Notes under the pieces: model-generated
The model's database searches: none
The model's input: only the letters and a program-made list of their open reading frames with translations
Told to the model about the DNA's origin: nothing
Assembly: GCA_944324835.1 (NCBI GenBank)
Contig: CALUXV010000015.1
Span: forward strand, 1-38,386
DNA from: Candidatus Gastranaerophilales bacterium
GTDB taxonomy: Bacteria; Cyanobacteriota; Vampirovibrionia; Gastranaerophilales; Gastranaerophilaceae
Reading direction: 5' to 3'
DNA: 38,386 bases
In this document: in pieces, positions 1 through 8,001 of the stretch
Position numbering within the stretch: position 1 is the first letter of the stretch
Layout: each line of letters starts with the position of its first letter
Program-made: the position numbers and the translations under genes

Positions 1-128
1 AATTACAAAACTTCAACGTCAAACCAGTCTGTTCATTTAAAGTTTATTTTTTACGTACGTAGACATGTTACGACTAACTTCCGGTTTGACTTATTCAATA
101 CAAAAAGACATACACTCTTACGCAGTGA
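1..128. other. Non-coding end of window downstream of the ABC permease
   Basis: No gene is visible here. The only structure is an 8-bp inverted pair, GTCAAACC (18-25) and GGTTTGAC (83-90), 57 nt apart, and the palindrome ACGTACGT near 53-60. The arms are too far apart for an ordinary intrinsic terminator. Confidence 0.4.
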
Positions 129-974
129 TTAACCTTTTACAGCGCCTTCATTTTCTCCGGATATAAAATATTTTTGCATCGCAAGGAAGAAAATTACTAT
201 CGGAATAGTTGCTAGAATTGAGCCTGCAGCAATAAATCTCCAATTTGAACTAAATAAACCTTGCAAATTATTTATTCCAACCGGCAGGGTGTACATGCTA
301 TCTTTTGTTAAAACAATACTCGGCCATAAAAATTCACCCCATGAACCGATGAAGGTAAATATTGCTAAGACAGCAAGTGATGATTTGACCATCGGGACAC
401 AAACTTTCATAAACATCTCAAACACATTGCAGCCATCTATAATTGCCGCTTCTTCAAGTTCTCTTGGAATTTTCATAAAAGCTTGACGCATAAGAAAAAT
501 ACCAAATGCATTTACAGCAAAAGGTAGAATTAAACCTAAATACCCCATAAAATTATTCACACTATCTATAAGATTTAGTTTTATTGTAATTAAATATACA
601 GGAAGCATAATCGATTGAAACGGAATCATAATTGTAGCAAGGATAGAAAAAAATACTATTTTCTTTCCCTGAAACTCCATTCTTGCTAGAGGATAAGCCG
701 CAAGAGATGAAAGTATCAAGTTTAACAAAACAGTAAACCCCGCAACAACCATGCTGTTTACAAAATATGCGATGAAATTAACTCTATGCCATACTCCGAT
801 ATAATTATCCCAAGTAAAATCTGTTGGAATTATTGTCGGAGGATATGCAAAAATATTTTCATTAACACCTTTTAAAGAAGTTGATATCAACCATATAAAA
901 GGAAATATCGACAATAATGACACAAATATTAATACAGAATGAATTGATATTTTTCCGAGAAATTTTTTTAACAT
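129..974 (-). CDS. Carbohydrate ABC transporter permease, MalG/CUT1 type
   Basis: Inner-membrane permease subunit of a sugar importer, expected to pair with a second permease, a binding protein and an ATPase outside this window. The 281 residues give about six hydrophobic helices. The cytoplasmic coupling loop EELEEAAIIDGCN near residue 175 is the EAA motif that docks on the ATPase. The length and the C-terminal ending (KYFISGENEGAVKG) are typical of the MalG-like half of CUT1 systems. The gene is divergent from uppS. The substrate cannot be read from the permease alone; glycerol phosphate, maltose-type and other sugars are all possible. Confidence 0.88.
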   Translation of the reverse strand: MLKKFLGKISIHSVLIFVSLLSIFPFIWLISTSLKGVNENIFAYPPTIIPTDFTWDNYIGVWHRVNFIAYFVNSMVVAGFTVLLNLILSSLAAYPLARMEFQGKKIVFFSILATIMIPFQSIMLPVYLITIKLNLIDSVNNFMGYLGLILPFAVNAFGIFLMRQAFMKIPRELEEAAIIDGCNVFEMFMKVCVPMVKSSLAVLAIFTFIGSWGEFLWPSIVLTKDSMYTLPVGINNLQGLFSSNWRFIAAGSILATIPIVIFFLAMQKYFISGENEGAVKG

Positions 975-1007
975 AGAACAATAATATCATATTTTTATTT
1001 TTTAGGT

Positions 1008-1013
1008 TATAAT
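1008..1013 (+). promoter_or_regulatory. Probable -10 element for uppS with a very short leader
   Basis: TATAAT at 1008-1013 places transcription initiation near 1020, giving a leader of only about ten bases that holds the GAGGAA ribosome site. No good -35 box is seen. Confidence 0.45.
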
Positions 1014-1030
1014 AATTTTTGAGGAAATTT

Positions 1031-1783
1031 ATGAAAACGATTTATTCAGAAAAAACAAACACTGACGAAATAAGAGAAATAGTTAAAGAAACTAATTTAC
1101 AACATATCGCAATAATCATGGATGGCAACAGACGCTGGGCAAAAAACAAAGGCCTGCCATCAGCTGTCGGACATAAAAAAGGTGTTGATGCACTAAAGGC
1201 AGCAGTATATGCCTGCAACGATTTTGGAATTAAATATCTTACGGTTTATGCATTCTCAACAGAAAATTGGAACAGAAAACCTGAAGAAGTAGATTTCCTT
1301 ATGAATCTTTTAGGACACACTATCAAAAATGAATTATCAGAACTAGATGCAAATAACGTTGTTATAACATTCCTCGGAGACTTAACCAGACTTGCTCCAA
1401 AGCTTCAGGAAATTCTATATCACGCAATTGATGTCACTAAAAATAACACCGGTGTTCATCTTCAAATTGCATTTAATTACGGAGCAAGAGATGAAATTGT
1501 TACTGCAGCAAAAAAACTTGCAAAAAAAATTACAACAGGTGAAATATCTGTAACAGATATAAATGAAACAGCCTTTGCAAATGAATTATATACATCCCAT
1601 ATGCCAGATCCTGATTTATTAATCAGAACAGGCGGAGAAAAAAGAATATCCAACTATCTATTATGGCAGATTGCCTATGCTGAAATTCTTGTTATGCAAG
1701 AATACTGGCCTGAATTTAATAAAGATACTCTTGCAATGGCTATAGAAGAATTTCATAATAGACACCGCAGATATGGGAAATAG
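1031..1783 (+). CDS. uppS: Isoprenyl transferase (undecaprenyl diphosphate synthase)
   Basis: Cytosolic cis-prenyltransferase that condenses isopentenyl diphosphate onto farnesyl diphosphate to make the C55 carrier used for peptidoglycan and surface polysaccharides. The 250-residue protein shows the family signatures: IIMDGNRRWA near residue 29 with catalytic Asp31, YAFSTENWNRKPEEV near 80, and RTGGEKRISNYLLWQ near 205, which binds the diphosphate. A TTG at 1019 could extend it by four residues, but GAGGAA at 1021-1026 sits correctly for ATG 1031, so that start is preferred. The thrS promoter overlaps its stop codon. Confidence 0.95.
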   Translation: MKTIYSEKTNTDEIREIVKETNLQHIAIIMDGNRRWAKNKGLPSAVGHKKGVDALKAAVYACNDFGIKYLTVYAFSTENWNRKPEEVDFLMNLLGHTIKNELSELDANNVVITFLGDLTRLAPKLQEILYHAIDVTKNNTGVHLQIAFNYGARDEIVTAAKKLAKKITTGEISVTDINETAFANELYTSHMPDPDLLIRTGGEKRISNYLLWQIAYAEILVMQEYWPEFNKDTLAMAIEEFHNRHRRYGK

Positions 1784-1792
1784 TGATATAAT
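1784..1792 (+). promoter_or_regulatory. Extended -10 promoter for thrS
   Basis: TGATATAAT (TGn-TATAAT) starts directly after the uppS stop codon. Predicted initiation near 1799 would give thrS a leader of about 120 nt. Confidence 0.55.
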
Positions 1793-1808
1793 AAAAATTG
1801 TACAGTTA

Positions 1809-1894
1809 GGGGGGTCCACCCCGGGGGTAAATGAACCATAAATTAAGCCGGTTCGAAGTAAAACGAATGTTGTTGTTATTACTTTAAATTTACC
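1809..1894 (+). promoter_or_regulatory. Structured 5' leader of thrS (three-way junction)
   Basis: A GGGG/CCCC hairpin with a four-base loop (1811-1822) precedes a three-way junction. P1 pairs GGTAAAT (1826-1832) with ATTTACC (1888-1894). P2 pairs GAACC (1833-1837) with GGTTC (1850-1854). P3 pairs AAGTAA (1856-1861) with TTACTT (1879-1884) and can extend by three more pairs. P1 is followed directly by P2, and P2 almost directly by P3, so nearly all of the leader is used. The position before an aminoacyl-tRNA synthetase gene suggests feedback control, but no T-box consensus is present. The fold was paired by eye. Confidence 0.5.
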
Positions 1895-1921
1895 AAACAC
1901 CCAAAGGACAGAAAGATTATT

Positions 1922-3709
1922 ATGGAAAAAAACAACGAAACTTTGTCTATTCTTAGACACTCAGCATCACACATCATGGCTCAAGCTGTTCAGAAGCTGT
2001 TCCCGCAAGCAAAGTTGGCTATCGGGCCTTCTACAGCTGACGGATTCTACTATGATTTTGATTTAACTGACGGATACTCATTCACTCACGACGATTTGGA
2101 AAAAATTGAAGAAGAAATGAAAAGTATTCTCAAACAAAATCTAACATTCGAAAAAGTTAATGTAGAAGATGTTGATGCACAAATTGCAGAATTTAAAGCT
2201 GAAGGTGAAATCTACAAAGCTGAACTTTTAGAAGAACACAGGAACGATAATCCGACACTTTATCTTACAAAAGACAAAGACGGAAACGTACTATTCAACG
2301 ACCTTTGCGCAGGTCCGCACGTTCCTAACACATCATATATTAAAGGTAACGCAATAAAATTATTAAAAGTTGCAGGTGCATATTGGAGAGGTGACGAAAA
2401 AAATAAAATGCTCCAAAGAATTTATGCAACTGCATACTGGAACAAAGAAGATTTACAAAGTTATCTGACTTTCCTTGAAGAAGCAGAAAAACGTGACCAC
2501 AGAAAACTTGGCAAACAACTGGATTTATTCTCCGTAAGAGAAGAAATAGGCGGAGGACTTGTACTATGGCACCCTAATCTTGCAGTTGTAAGAGAAGAAA
2601 TTGAAAACTACTGGAGAACAGAACACAGAAAAAGAGGTTATGTAATTGTTAACACTCCTCAGATTGCAAAATCCAAACTCTGGGAAATTTCAGGACACAT
2701 GGATCACTACAAAGAAAATATGTTCTTTATCCAAAAAGATGAAGATACTGATGACCAATTTGTAGTAAAACCGATGAACTGTCCGTTCCATATTTTGATT
2801 TATCAAGCAAACAGACATTCTTACCGTTCACTGCCTCTTAGAATGGCAGAGCTCGGAACTGTTTACAGAAAGGAAAAATCCGGAGCTCTGGCAGGTTTGA
2901 CACGTGTTCAAGGATTTACTCAAGACGATGCACATATTTTCTGTACTCCTGAACAACTCGTTGGAGAAATCAACGAAATTATTGATTTTGTATCAGATAC
3001 AATGAAGATATTCAACATGAATTTTGAAGTCGAACTCTCAACCCGTCCAGAAAGCTACGTTGGGGAACTTGCCAACTGGGAACTTGCAGAAGCAGGACTT
3101 AAAGAGGCAATGGACAAACGCGGGATGAAATACGATATTAATGAAGGGGACGGAGCATTTTACGGCCCAAAAATCGATTTCAAAGTAAAAGATGCAATCG
3201 GAAGAACTTGGCAATGTGCAACAATACAACTTGATTTCAACCTTCCTGAACGTTTTGGTATAAAATATCAAGACAAAGACGGAAGTATGAAAACTCCTGT
3301 TATGTTACACAGAGTTGTGTTTGGATCTATGGAAAGATTCCATGGTATCTTAATTGAACATTACGCCGGTGCATTCCCTGCTTGGCTTGCACCAAATCAA
3401 GTCACAATCGTTCCGATATCTAACGATAAACACACTGATTACGCAGAAGAAGTTTACAAAAAAATGCGTGCGCAAGGTATCAGAGTACAACTTGACGACC
3501 GCTCTGAAAGTATGAATTACAAAATCAGAGAAGCTCTGCAAGATCATAAAGTACCTTATGTCTGTGTTGTCGGTGACAAAGAAAAAGAATCAAATTCTCT
3601 TGCAGTCAGAAAAAGAGGAGTTGGTCAAATCGGCGTATTTAATGTCGACGATTTCATAAACAAACTCTTAGATGAAATTAAAACTAAAGGTATTAACGAA
3701 ATTAAATAA
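1922..3709 (+). CDS. thrS: Threonyl-tRNA synthetase lacking the TGS domain
   Basis: Charges tRNA-Thr in the cytosol. Order of domains: editing domain from residue 8 (H13 and H17 of HSASH, C129 and H133 of CAGPH), class II catalytic core at about 195-480, and anticodon-binding domain at about 490-590. Zinc ligands C287, H338 and H463 are visible, as are motif 2 (VYRKEKSG) and motif 3 (GSMERF). The usual family length is about 640 residues; the missing part is the N-terminal TGS domain of about 60 residues. No in-frame TGS-like sequence is seen upstream, where the structured leader lies, so this looks like a natural short form. The ribosome site AAAGGA lies rather far (about 13 nt) from the ATG. 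Confidence 0.96.
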   Translation: MEKNNETLSILRHSASHIMAQAVQKLFPQAKLAIGPSTADGFYYDFDLTDGYSFTHDDLEKIEEEMKSILKQNLTFEKVNVEDVDAQIAEFKAEGEIYKAELLEEHRNDNPTLYLTKDKDGNVLFNDLCAGPHVPNTSYIKGNAIKLLKVAGAYWRGDEKNKMLQRIYATAYWNKEDLQSYLTFLEEAEKRDHRKLGKQLDLFSVREEIGGGLVLWHPNLAVVREEIENYWRTEHRKRGYVIVNTPQIAKSKLWEISGHMDHYKENMFFIQKDEDTDDQFVVKPMNCPFHILIYQANRHSYRSLPLRMAELGTVYRKEKSGALAGLTRVQGFTQDDAHIFCTPEQLVGEINEIIDFVSDTMKIFNMNFEVELSTRPESYVGELANWELAEAGLKEAMDKRGMKYDINEGDGAFYGPKIDFKVKDAIGRTWQCATIQLDFNLPERFGIKYQDKDGSMKTPVMLHRVVFGSMERFHGILIEHYAGAFPAWLAPNQVTIVPISNDKHTDYAEEVYKKMRAQGIRVQLDDRSESMNYKIREALQDHKVPYVCVVGDKEKESNSLAVRKRGVGQIGVFNVDDFINKLLDEIKTKGINEIK

Positions 3710-3717
3710 ATAAAGTT

Positions 3718-3754
3718 AAAAGGGTAATAGAGTAAATCTGTTACCCTTTTTTTT
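3718..3754 (+). terminator. Intrinsic terminator of thrS
   Basis: AAAAGGGTAA (3718-3727) pairs with TTACCC plus following Ts (3741 onward) around a 13-base loop, followed by an eight-T run. Confidence 0.9.
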
Positions 3755-3772
3755 AATTATTAATAAATAAAT

Positions 3773-3801
3773 TTGCGAATATTCATTGATTGTAGTAAAA
3801 T
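3773..3801 (+). promoter_or_regulatory. Promoter of the DUF374 operon, probably leaderless
   Basis: TTGCGA (3773-3778), a 17-nt spacer and TAAAAT (3796-3801) make a good housekeeping promoter. Initiation seven bases after the -10 falls on the ATG at 3808, and no ribosome site precedes that codon. Confidence 0.55.
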
Positions 3802-3807
3802 CGTCAT

Positions 3808-4488
3808 ATGGTTAGAGTTTTTCATAATTTAAATGGAGAAAAAATCTCTCATTTTATTTATTCAATATTCAAGATTCAAGAGTTTTTTACTAATATACAA
3901 AATGTTAATCATCCAGATGTTCCAAATTGTATATATGCAATGTGGCATGCACATCAGTGTTGTGTACACGGCTTCCCTAATAGAGAAAAAGTTAACGTAA
4001 TGATTAGCCGTTCCCGTGATGGAGAAATTATTGCTAAAGTATGTGAAAAATGGGGATTCAAAGTCGTAAGAGGTTCAAAAGGTAAAAAAGGAGCAGCAGA
4101 AGCCAGCCTTCACATGATAAATGAACTCAAACACGGAAATTCCGGAGCAATTATGGTTGATGGCCCAAGCGGTCCTGTTAAAGTAGTTAAAGATGGTGTT
4201 GTAAAAATTGCAAAATTATCAGGGACTCCAATTGTTCCGGTATACTGGTACTCAGAAAATCCTACATTCTTAAAATTTCCGACCTGGGATAGTTTTAGAT
4301 TACCATTTTTTGCAACAAACTTGATTAATTTATACGGAGAACCTATTTATGTTAACCCTAATAACACCGATGAACAGGATGAAGAAATAAGACTTAAAGT
4401 TGAAAAATCACTCGAAGAACTTGAAAAACAAGCTCCTCAAAAATATAAAGAGGTATTCAAATTCGGAATATGGACAAGGAAAAAATAA
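3808..4488 (+). CDS. DUF374 lysophospholipid-acyltransferase-like protein
   Basis: Member of the DUF374 branch of the LPLAT acyltransferase superfamily. The 226 residues contain MWHAHQ near residue 45 (the His motif, with the usual HX4D spacing altered as in DUF374), ISRSRDGEIIA near 67, VVRGSKGKKGAAEA near 85 and DGPSGP near 118. These blocks are characteristic of DUF374. A role in attaching an acyl chain to an envelope lipid is likely from the superfamily, but the acceptor is unknown. It heads a run with the amidase and carboxypeptidase genes; the next gene starts 19 bases before its stop codon, so the three are probably co-transcribed. The ATG coincides with the predicted transcription start. 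Confidence 0.85.
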   Translation: MVRVFHNLNGEKISHFIYSIFKIQEFFTNIQNVNHPDVPNCIYAMWHAHQCCVHGFPNREKVNVMISRSRDGEIIAKVCEKWGFKVVRGSKGKKGAAEASLHMINELKHGNSGAIMVDGPSGPVKVVKDGVVKIAKLSGTPIVPVYWYSENPTFLKFPTWDSFRLPFFATNLINLYGEPIYVNPNNTDEQDEEIRLKVEKSLEELEKQAPQKYKEVFKFGIWTRKK

Positions 4489-5285
4489 ACATAACAGCAA
4501 TCCAAATGGAATCTGTTATTGGGAATAAAAATGCTAATTTTGAAAAAGTTGAAAAACTCATTAACCAATATATTAAACCTGGAACTGATATACTCATTCT
4601 GCCGGAGTTATGGAATGTAGGGTGGGCATGTGATAAATTTATAGATGCCGCAGAAGAAATTAAAACAAGCGAAACAATTGATTTTTTATCAGAATTTGCC
4701 AGAAAATATAATACCAATATTCTCGGCGGTAGTATTGTACAAAAAATCAATGACAAATATTACAACACTTGTCCGGTAATTAATAGAGAAGGTAAATTAA
4801 TCGCTACATACAACAAAAATCATCTATATTCATACTACGATGATTCTGAAGGTTCATACATTACAAAAGGTGAAAACCCTGTAATGGTTGATATTGAAGG
4901 TGTAAAAATAGGATTAACAATATGTTATGATATTCGTTTTCCTGAAATTTACAGAGCGTACAGAAAAGCCGGAGCAGATATACTTGTAAATATGGCTGCC
5001 TGGCCATTATCAAGAGCAATTCATTGGAATTCTTTGACACAGGCTAGAGCGGTCGAAAACCAAACATATATGGTTGCCCTGACTCAAACAGGGGATTTAC
5101 CGACAGGCGCAAAAAATCTCGGACATTCAATTATATATGATTACAGCGGAAATATTTTAGATGAAATTTTTGACTCAGAAGGCATCATATCTGCAACAAT
5201 AGGACTTAATGAAATGTATTCATTTAGAGATAAATGTACTGTTCTAAAGGATATACAAAAAACTTATGAGGTATTATATGAATAA
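4470..5285 (+). CDS. Carbon-nitrogen hydrolase (nitrilase family, omega-amidase-like)
   Basis: Cytosolic amidase of the nitrilase superfamily. The catalytic Glu-Lys-Cys triad can be placed at E46 (ILPELWNVGW), K116 (YNKNHLY) and C152 (ICYDIRFPE). The 271-residue length and the ARAVENQTYMVALTQTG segment fit the Nit2/YafV-like omega-amidase branch, which hydrolyses omega-amides of 2-oxo acids such as 2-oxoglutaramate. That substrate is inferred from family resemblance. The ATG lies inside the previous gene; the start is kept because the first beta strand (INITAIQM) follows it immediately. The next gene starts within its last codons. Confidence 0.85.
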   Translation: MDKEKINITAIQMESVIGNKNANFEKVEKLINQYIKPGTDILILPELWNVGWACDKFIDAAEEIKTSETIDFLSEFARKYNTNILGGSIVQKINDKYYNTCPVINREGKLIATYNKNHLYSYYDDSEGSYITKGENPVMVDIEGVKIGLTICYDIRFPEIYRAYRKAGADILVNMAAWPLSRAIHWNSLTQARAVENQTYMVALTQTGDLPTGAKNLGHSIIYDYSGNILDEIFDSEGIISATIGLNEMYSFRDKCTVLKDIQKTYEVLYE

Positions 5286-6612
5286 ATTCTTTGCAGCCTT
5301 AGTATTATTTTTTTCTATTATGACAACAAATTCTTGTTTTGCTCAGGATATAAGCAAGGATTTAAATACTGTAATATCCAATTCAAATGTAAGAAAAGGA
5401 TGTATATCGATATCAATTAAATCCCTTAATGATAAAAAGGTTATTTACGAATTAAATCAAACCGTTCCAATGCCGCCGGCATCAACACAAAAAATTGTTA
5501 CCACACTTCCTGCAATTAAAACGCTTGGAGAAGATTACAATTTTGAAACTAAACTTTATAAAGATAAAGCCGGAAATTACTTAATCGTTCTCGGCGCAGA
5601 TCCATATTTAAAAACAAATGACCTTAAACAATTAACCAAAAAAATGCCTGCGGAAGTCAAAGCAATATATATTGATGACTCTATTATTGATAAACAAGAA
5701 TGGGGCGAAGGCTGGCAATGGGATGACGACATTAATCCTCTGATGCCAAAATTCAGTGCATATAATATTGATAGAAATACAATAAAAATATTTATGGAAC
5801 CAACAATAAAAGAGGCTTCTGTAAATATCATATTTGAAAAAGATTATCCGATATCTTTCATCAATCAGGTCATAACCGGTGATTCCACATCATATAAAAT
5901 AGAAAAGAAAAGTTATGAAGCTCCTGATATTGTAACTTTAACAGGGACTATAAATAAAACTGTTACAATATTAATCCCTGTCAACAGTCCAAAAAAATAT
6001 TTTAAACTAAGATTAACTGATGCTCTTATAGATAATCAAAAAAGTAACAGCGGAGTATTTTATAATAAAAAACTAACAAAAGAGTATTCTCTTATTGATA
6101 AAGTAAGTCATAATATCTCACAAGCTAAAACTGATATCTTAAAAAACAGTGATAACTATGTTTCAGAAACACTATTTAAACTTGCAGGCGGTAAATACAA
6201 ACACTCAACCGGAACATTTGAAGCAGGAAAAGAAATGTTTAATGATTACTGCAAAAGAATGAATCTTGATGATTCACAAATTCATATTGTTGATGCAAGC
6301 GGTGTTTCTAAAAATAATCTTATGGTATCAGATTTTATGACTGATTTTCTTATATTAAATAGAGAAGAACTGGAGCCAATGATGGCAACATCAGGAGAAG
6401 GTACAATGGCAGACAGATTACTCTACCTGAAAGGAAATCTCAAAGCAAAAACAGGAACGTTAGCAAATGTAAGTACAATAACAGGTTATATTGCAACACA
6501 AAACGGTCATAAATATGCTTTTAGCATTATGATTAATGATGCAAAATCAAAAAAACATGATAAAAAACTTTTAGAAGATAATTTGATTAAAACATTATAT
6601 CTTAAAGGTTAA
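5278..6612 (+). CDS. dacB: D-alanyl-D-alanine carboxypeptidase/endopeptidase, PBP4 (S13) type
   Basis: Periplasmic penicillin-binding protein that trims or cleaves peptidoglycan stem peptides. The 444-residue protein has a signal peptide (MNKFFAALVLFFSIMTTNS..FA). The S13 motifs are S69-x-x-K72 in PPASTQK, SKN in DASGVSKNN, and KTG in KAKTGTLANVST. It is slightly shorter than E. coli PBP4. An upstream in-frame ATG at 5266 adds four residues, but GAGG lies just before ATG 5278, and that start overlaps the amidase stop as ATGAATAA, typical of translational coupling. The 3' end overlaps the convergent gene at 6609 by four bases, and no terminator separates them. Confidence 0.92.
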   Translation: MNKFFAALVLFFSIMTTNSCFAQDISKDLNTVISNSNVRKGCISISIKSLNDKKVIYELNQTVPMPPASTQKIVTTLPAIKTLGEDYNFETKLYKDKAGNYLIVLGADPYLKTNDLKQLTKKMPAEVKAIYIDDSIIDKQEWGEGWQWDDDINPLMPKFSAYNIDRNTIKIFMEPTIKEASVNIIFEKDYPISFINQVITGDSTSYKIEKKSYEAPDIVTLTGTINKTVTILIPVNSPKKYFKLRLTDALIDNQKSNSGVFYNKKLTKEYSLIDKVSHNISQAKTDILKNSDNYVSETLFKLAGGKYKHSTGTFEAGKEMFNDYCKRMNLDDSQIHIVDASGVSKNNLMVSDFMTDFLILNREELEPMMATSGEGTMADRLLYLKGNLKAKTGTLANVSTITGYIATQNGHKYAFSIMINDAKSKKHDKKLLEDNLIKTLYLKG

Positions 6613-7871
6613 ATAAGCTTGAACAAATGTAAAAATGTTTTTGGACTTGCAATATGAGCCTTAACCGATTTGAACAATGCTTTTTTTACAGAACCCATTT
6701 GCGGCCCTAACAATTCTGCTTTTCTTGATTCTTCTGTTTTTATTACGTTATACTTGTACATTAAAACCTTTAACGGATTTTTTGTTTCCGGTCTTGGAAT
6801 TCTAAAACCAGAATAGTTATCCATTGGATCCAACATTTTACTAAAAATTGCATCTTCAAGTTTTTTATTTTGAGGAGCTTTTACATTAGTTCCTAAATAC
6901 TTATTTGAAAGATTAGTCATCGCATACATAAACTTTTCAAGAATAGTACCTTTTACTTCTTCTGGTATTACAAGTGAATTTTTCTTAATATGAACAGCCC
7001 AATCTGAAAGATGATGGAAATTAATCCCGCCTAAAATAAAATGGGTCATAGAATGAAATGCTAAAAATACATTGTTAAACTCTTTTGAAGGAACTAAAGT
7101 TTTTGTTCCCATAGGCAAAACTTTTTCTGTAGGATTAAGAACCTTAAATAAGTAATCATTTAATTTTTTCATATCCGGTATGTTATATTTATTATCTACA
7201 TCAAGAAAATTTCTATGGTTTTCTATAGGCATACCTTTATAGTGAAATTCACTATGTTTTGGATTATTGTCTTTTATCGTATAACCTTTTTTGACAAAAA
7301 TATCATCAAATGCGTGTGACATATTATTTTCTGGTTTTGAAGAATCTTCACCAAGCTTGAAATTAAATACATCGATATCTCCACCAAATCTTTTTTGAGG
7401 GTCAGGATAATTCAAAGAAAAACCAAGACCTTTAATAGGTACTGTCGCAATACCATTCTCTGCTGATAATTGAATTACTTCTCCCAATATTTTTTCTTGT
7501 TTCATATGATAACGCTTTGCAAAATCTGTTGTTAATTTCATATTTTCTAAAACATCATCCGGAATTTTTATCTCAGGAGTATTTTTTAAACCGTCCAATA
7601 ATAAAGGAGTTACTGCATTATCATGTCCTAAATTATACATTCTAACCCAATCTTCATAACTTCTGTCTGTGAACAATGAAGCATCCGCCTTTTTGCCGCT
7701 TAATGTACTATTCAATAAAGACAAAAGCATTTTTGCAGGAACATAATCCGGATTTTTTGACATATTACTCAATTGAACAGAATCAACATTTAATTTGCTA
7801 TTTTGCTTAATTGATTGTTTATTACTTGAGTGTAATATTGTTTGATACACTGATTGGGGTAATATTTTCAT
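6609..7871 (-). CDS. Nucleotidyltransferase-fold protein resembling PF14907
   Basis: A 420-residue protein with the hallmark of the uncharacterised nucleotidyltransferase family PF14907: K147-G-L-G...NYPDPQKRFGGDIDVF, where D165 and D167 form the DxD metal site. A later His-rich helix (FHSMTHFILGGINFHHLSDWAVH) also fits the family. The first 43 residues are polar and look like an extra N-terminal extension. A GGAG ribosome site lies six bases before ATG 7871. Members of the family are often found near surface-polysaccharide or peptide-modification genes, but the target here is unknown. It lies downstream of flagellin copy 1 and is separated from it by a terminator. Confidence 0.7.
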   Translation of the reverse strand: MKILPQSVYQTILHSSNKQSIKQNSKLNVDSVQLSNMSKNPDYVPAKMLLSLLNSTLSGKKADASLFTDRSYEDWVRMYNLGHDNAVTPLLLDGLKNTPEIKIPDDVLENMKLTTDFAKRYHMKQEKILGEVIQLSAENGIATVPIKGLGFSLNYPDPQKRFGGDIDVFNFKLGEDSSKPENNMSHAFDDIFVKKGYTIKDNNPKHSEFHYKGMPIENHRNFLDVDNKYNIPDMKKLNDYLFKVLNPTEKVLPMGTKTLVPSKEFNNVFLAFHSMTHFILGGINFHHLSDWAVHIKKNSLVIPEEVKGTILEKFMYAMTNLSNKYLGTNVKAPQNKKLEDAIFSKMLDPMDNYSGFRIPRPETKNPLKVLMYKYNVIKTEESRKAELLGPQMGSVKKALFKSVKAHIASPKTFLHLFKLI

Positions 7872-7929
7872 GGGAAACTCCTACACACATATAAAACACG
7901 TAAAAATTTTTTTTGCTAGTTAAACATAA

Positions 7930-7954
7930 TAAAAAGTGCGGCAAAATACCGCAC
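7930..7954 (-). terminator. Intrinsic terminator of flagellin copy 1
   Basis: Read on the minus strand, GTGCGG and CCGCAC (7949-7954 and 7936-7941) pair around a seven-base loop, followed by five Ts. Confidence 0.85.
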
Positions 7955-8001
7955 CCGAATTCAATCAACAACTAAGCTTGTTTTTACTTCATCTAAGGTG
8001 A

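Noticed and set aside
1-128. Inverted pair GTCAAACC/GGTTTGAC as an attachment site or terminator
   Set aside because: The arms are 57 nt apart, short, without a T-run or any mobile gene nearby; chance is likely.
1799-1921. T-box or tRNA gene in the thrS leader
   Set aside because: GGTTCGAA resembles a tRNA T-arm, but no pairing stem, acceptor stem or T-box sequence is present.
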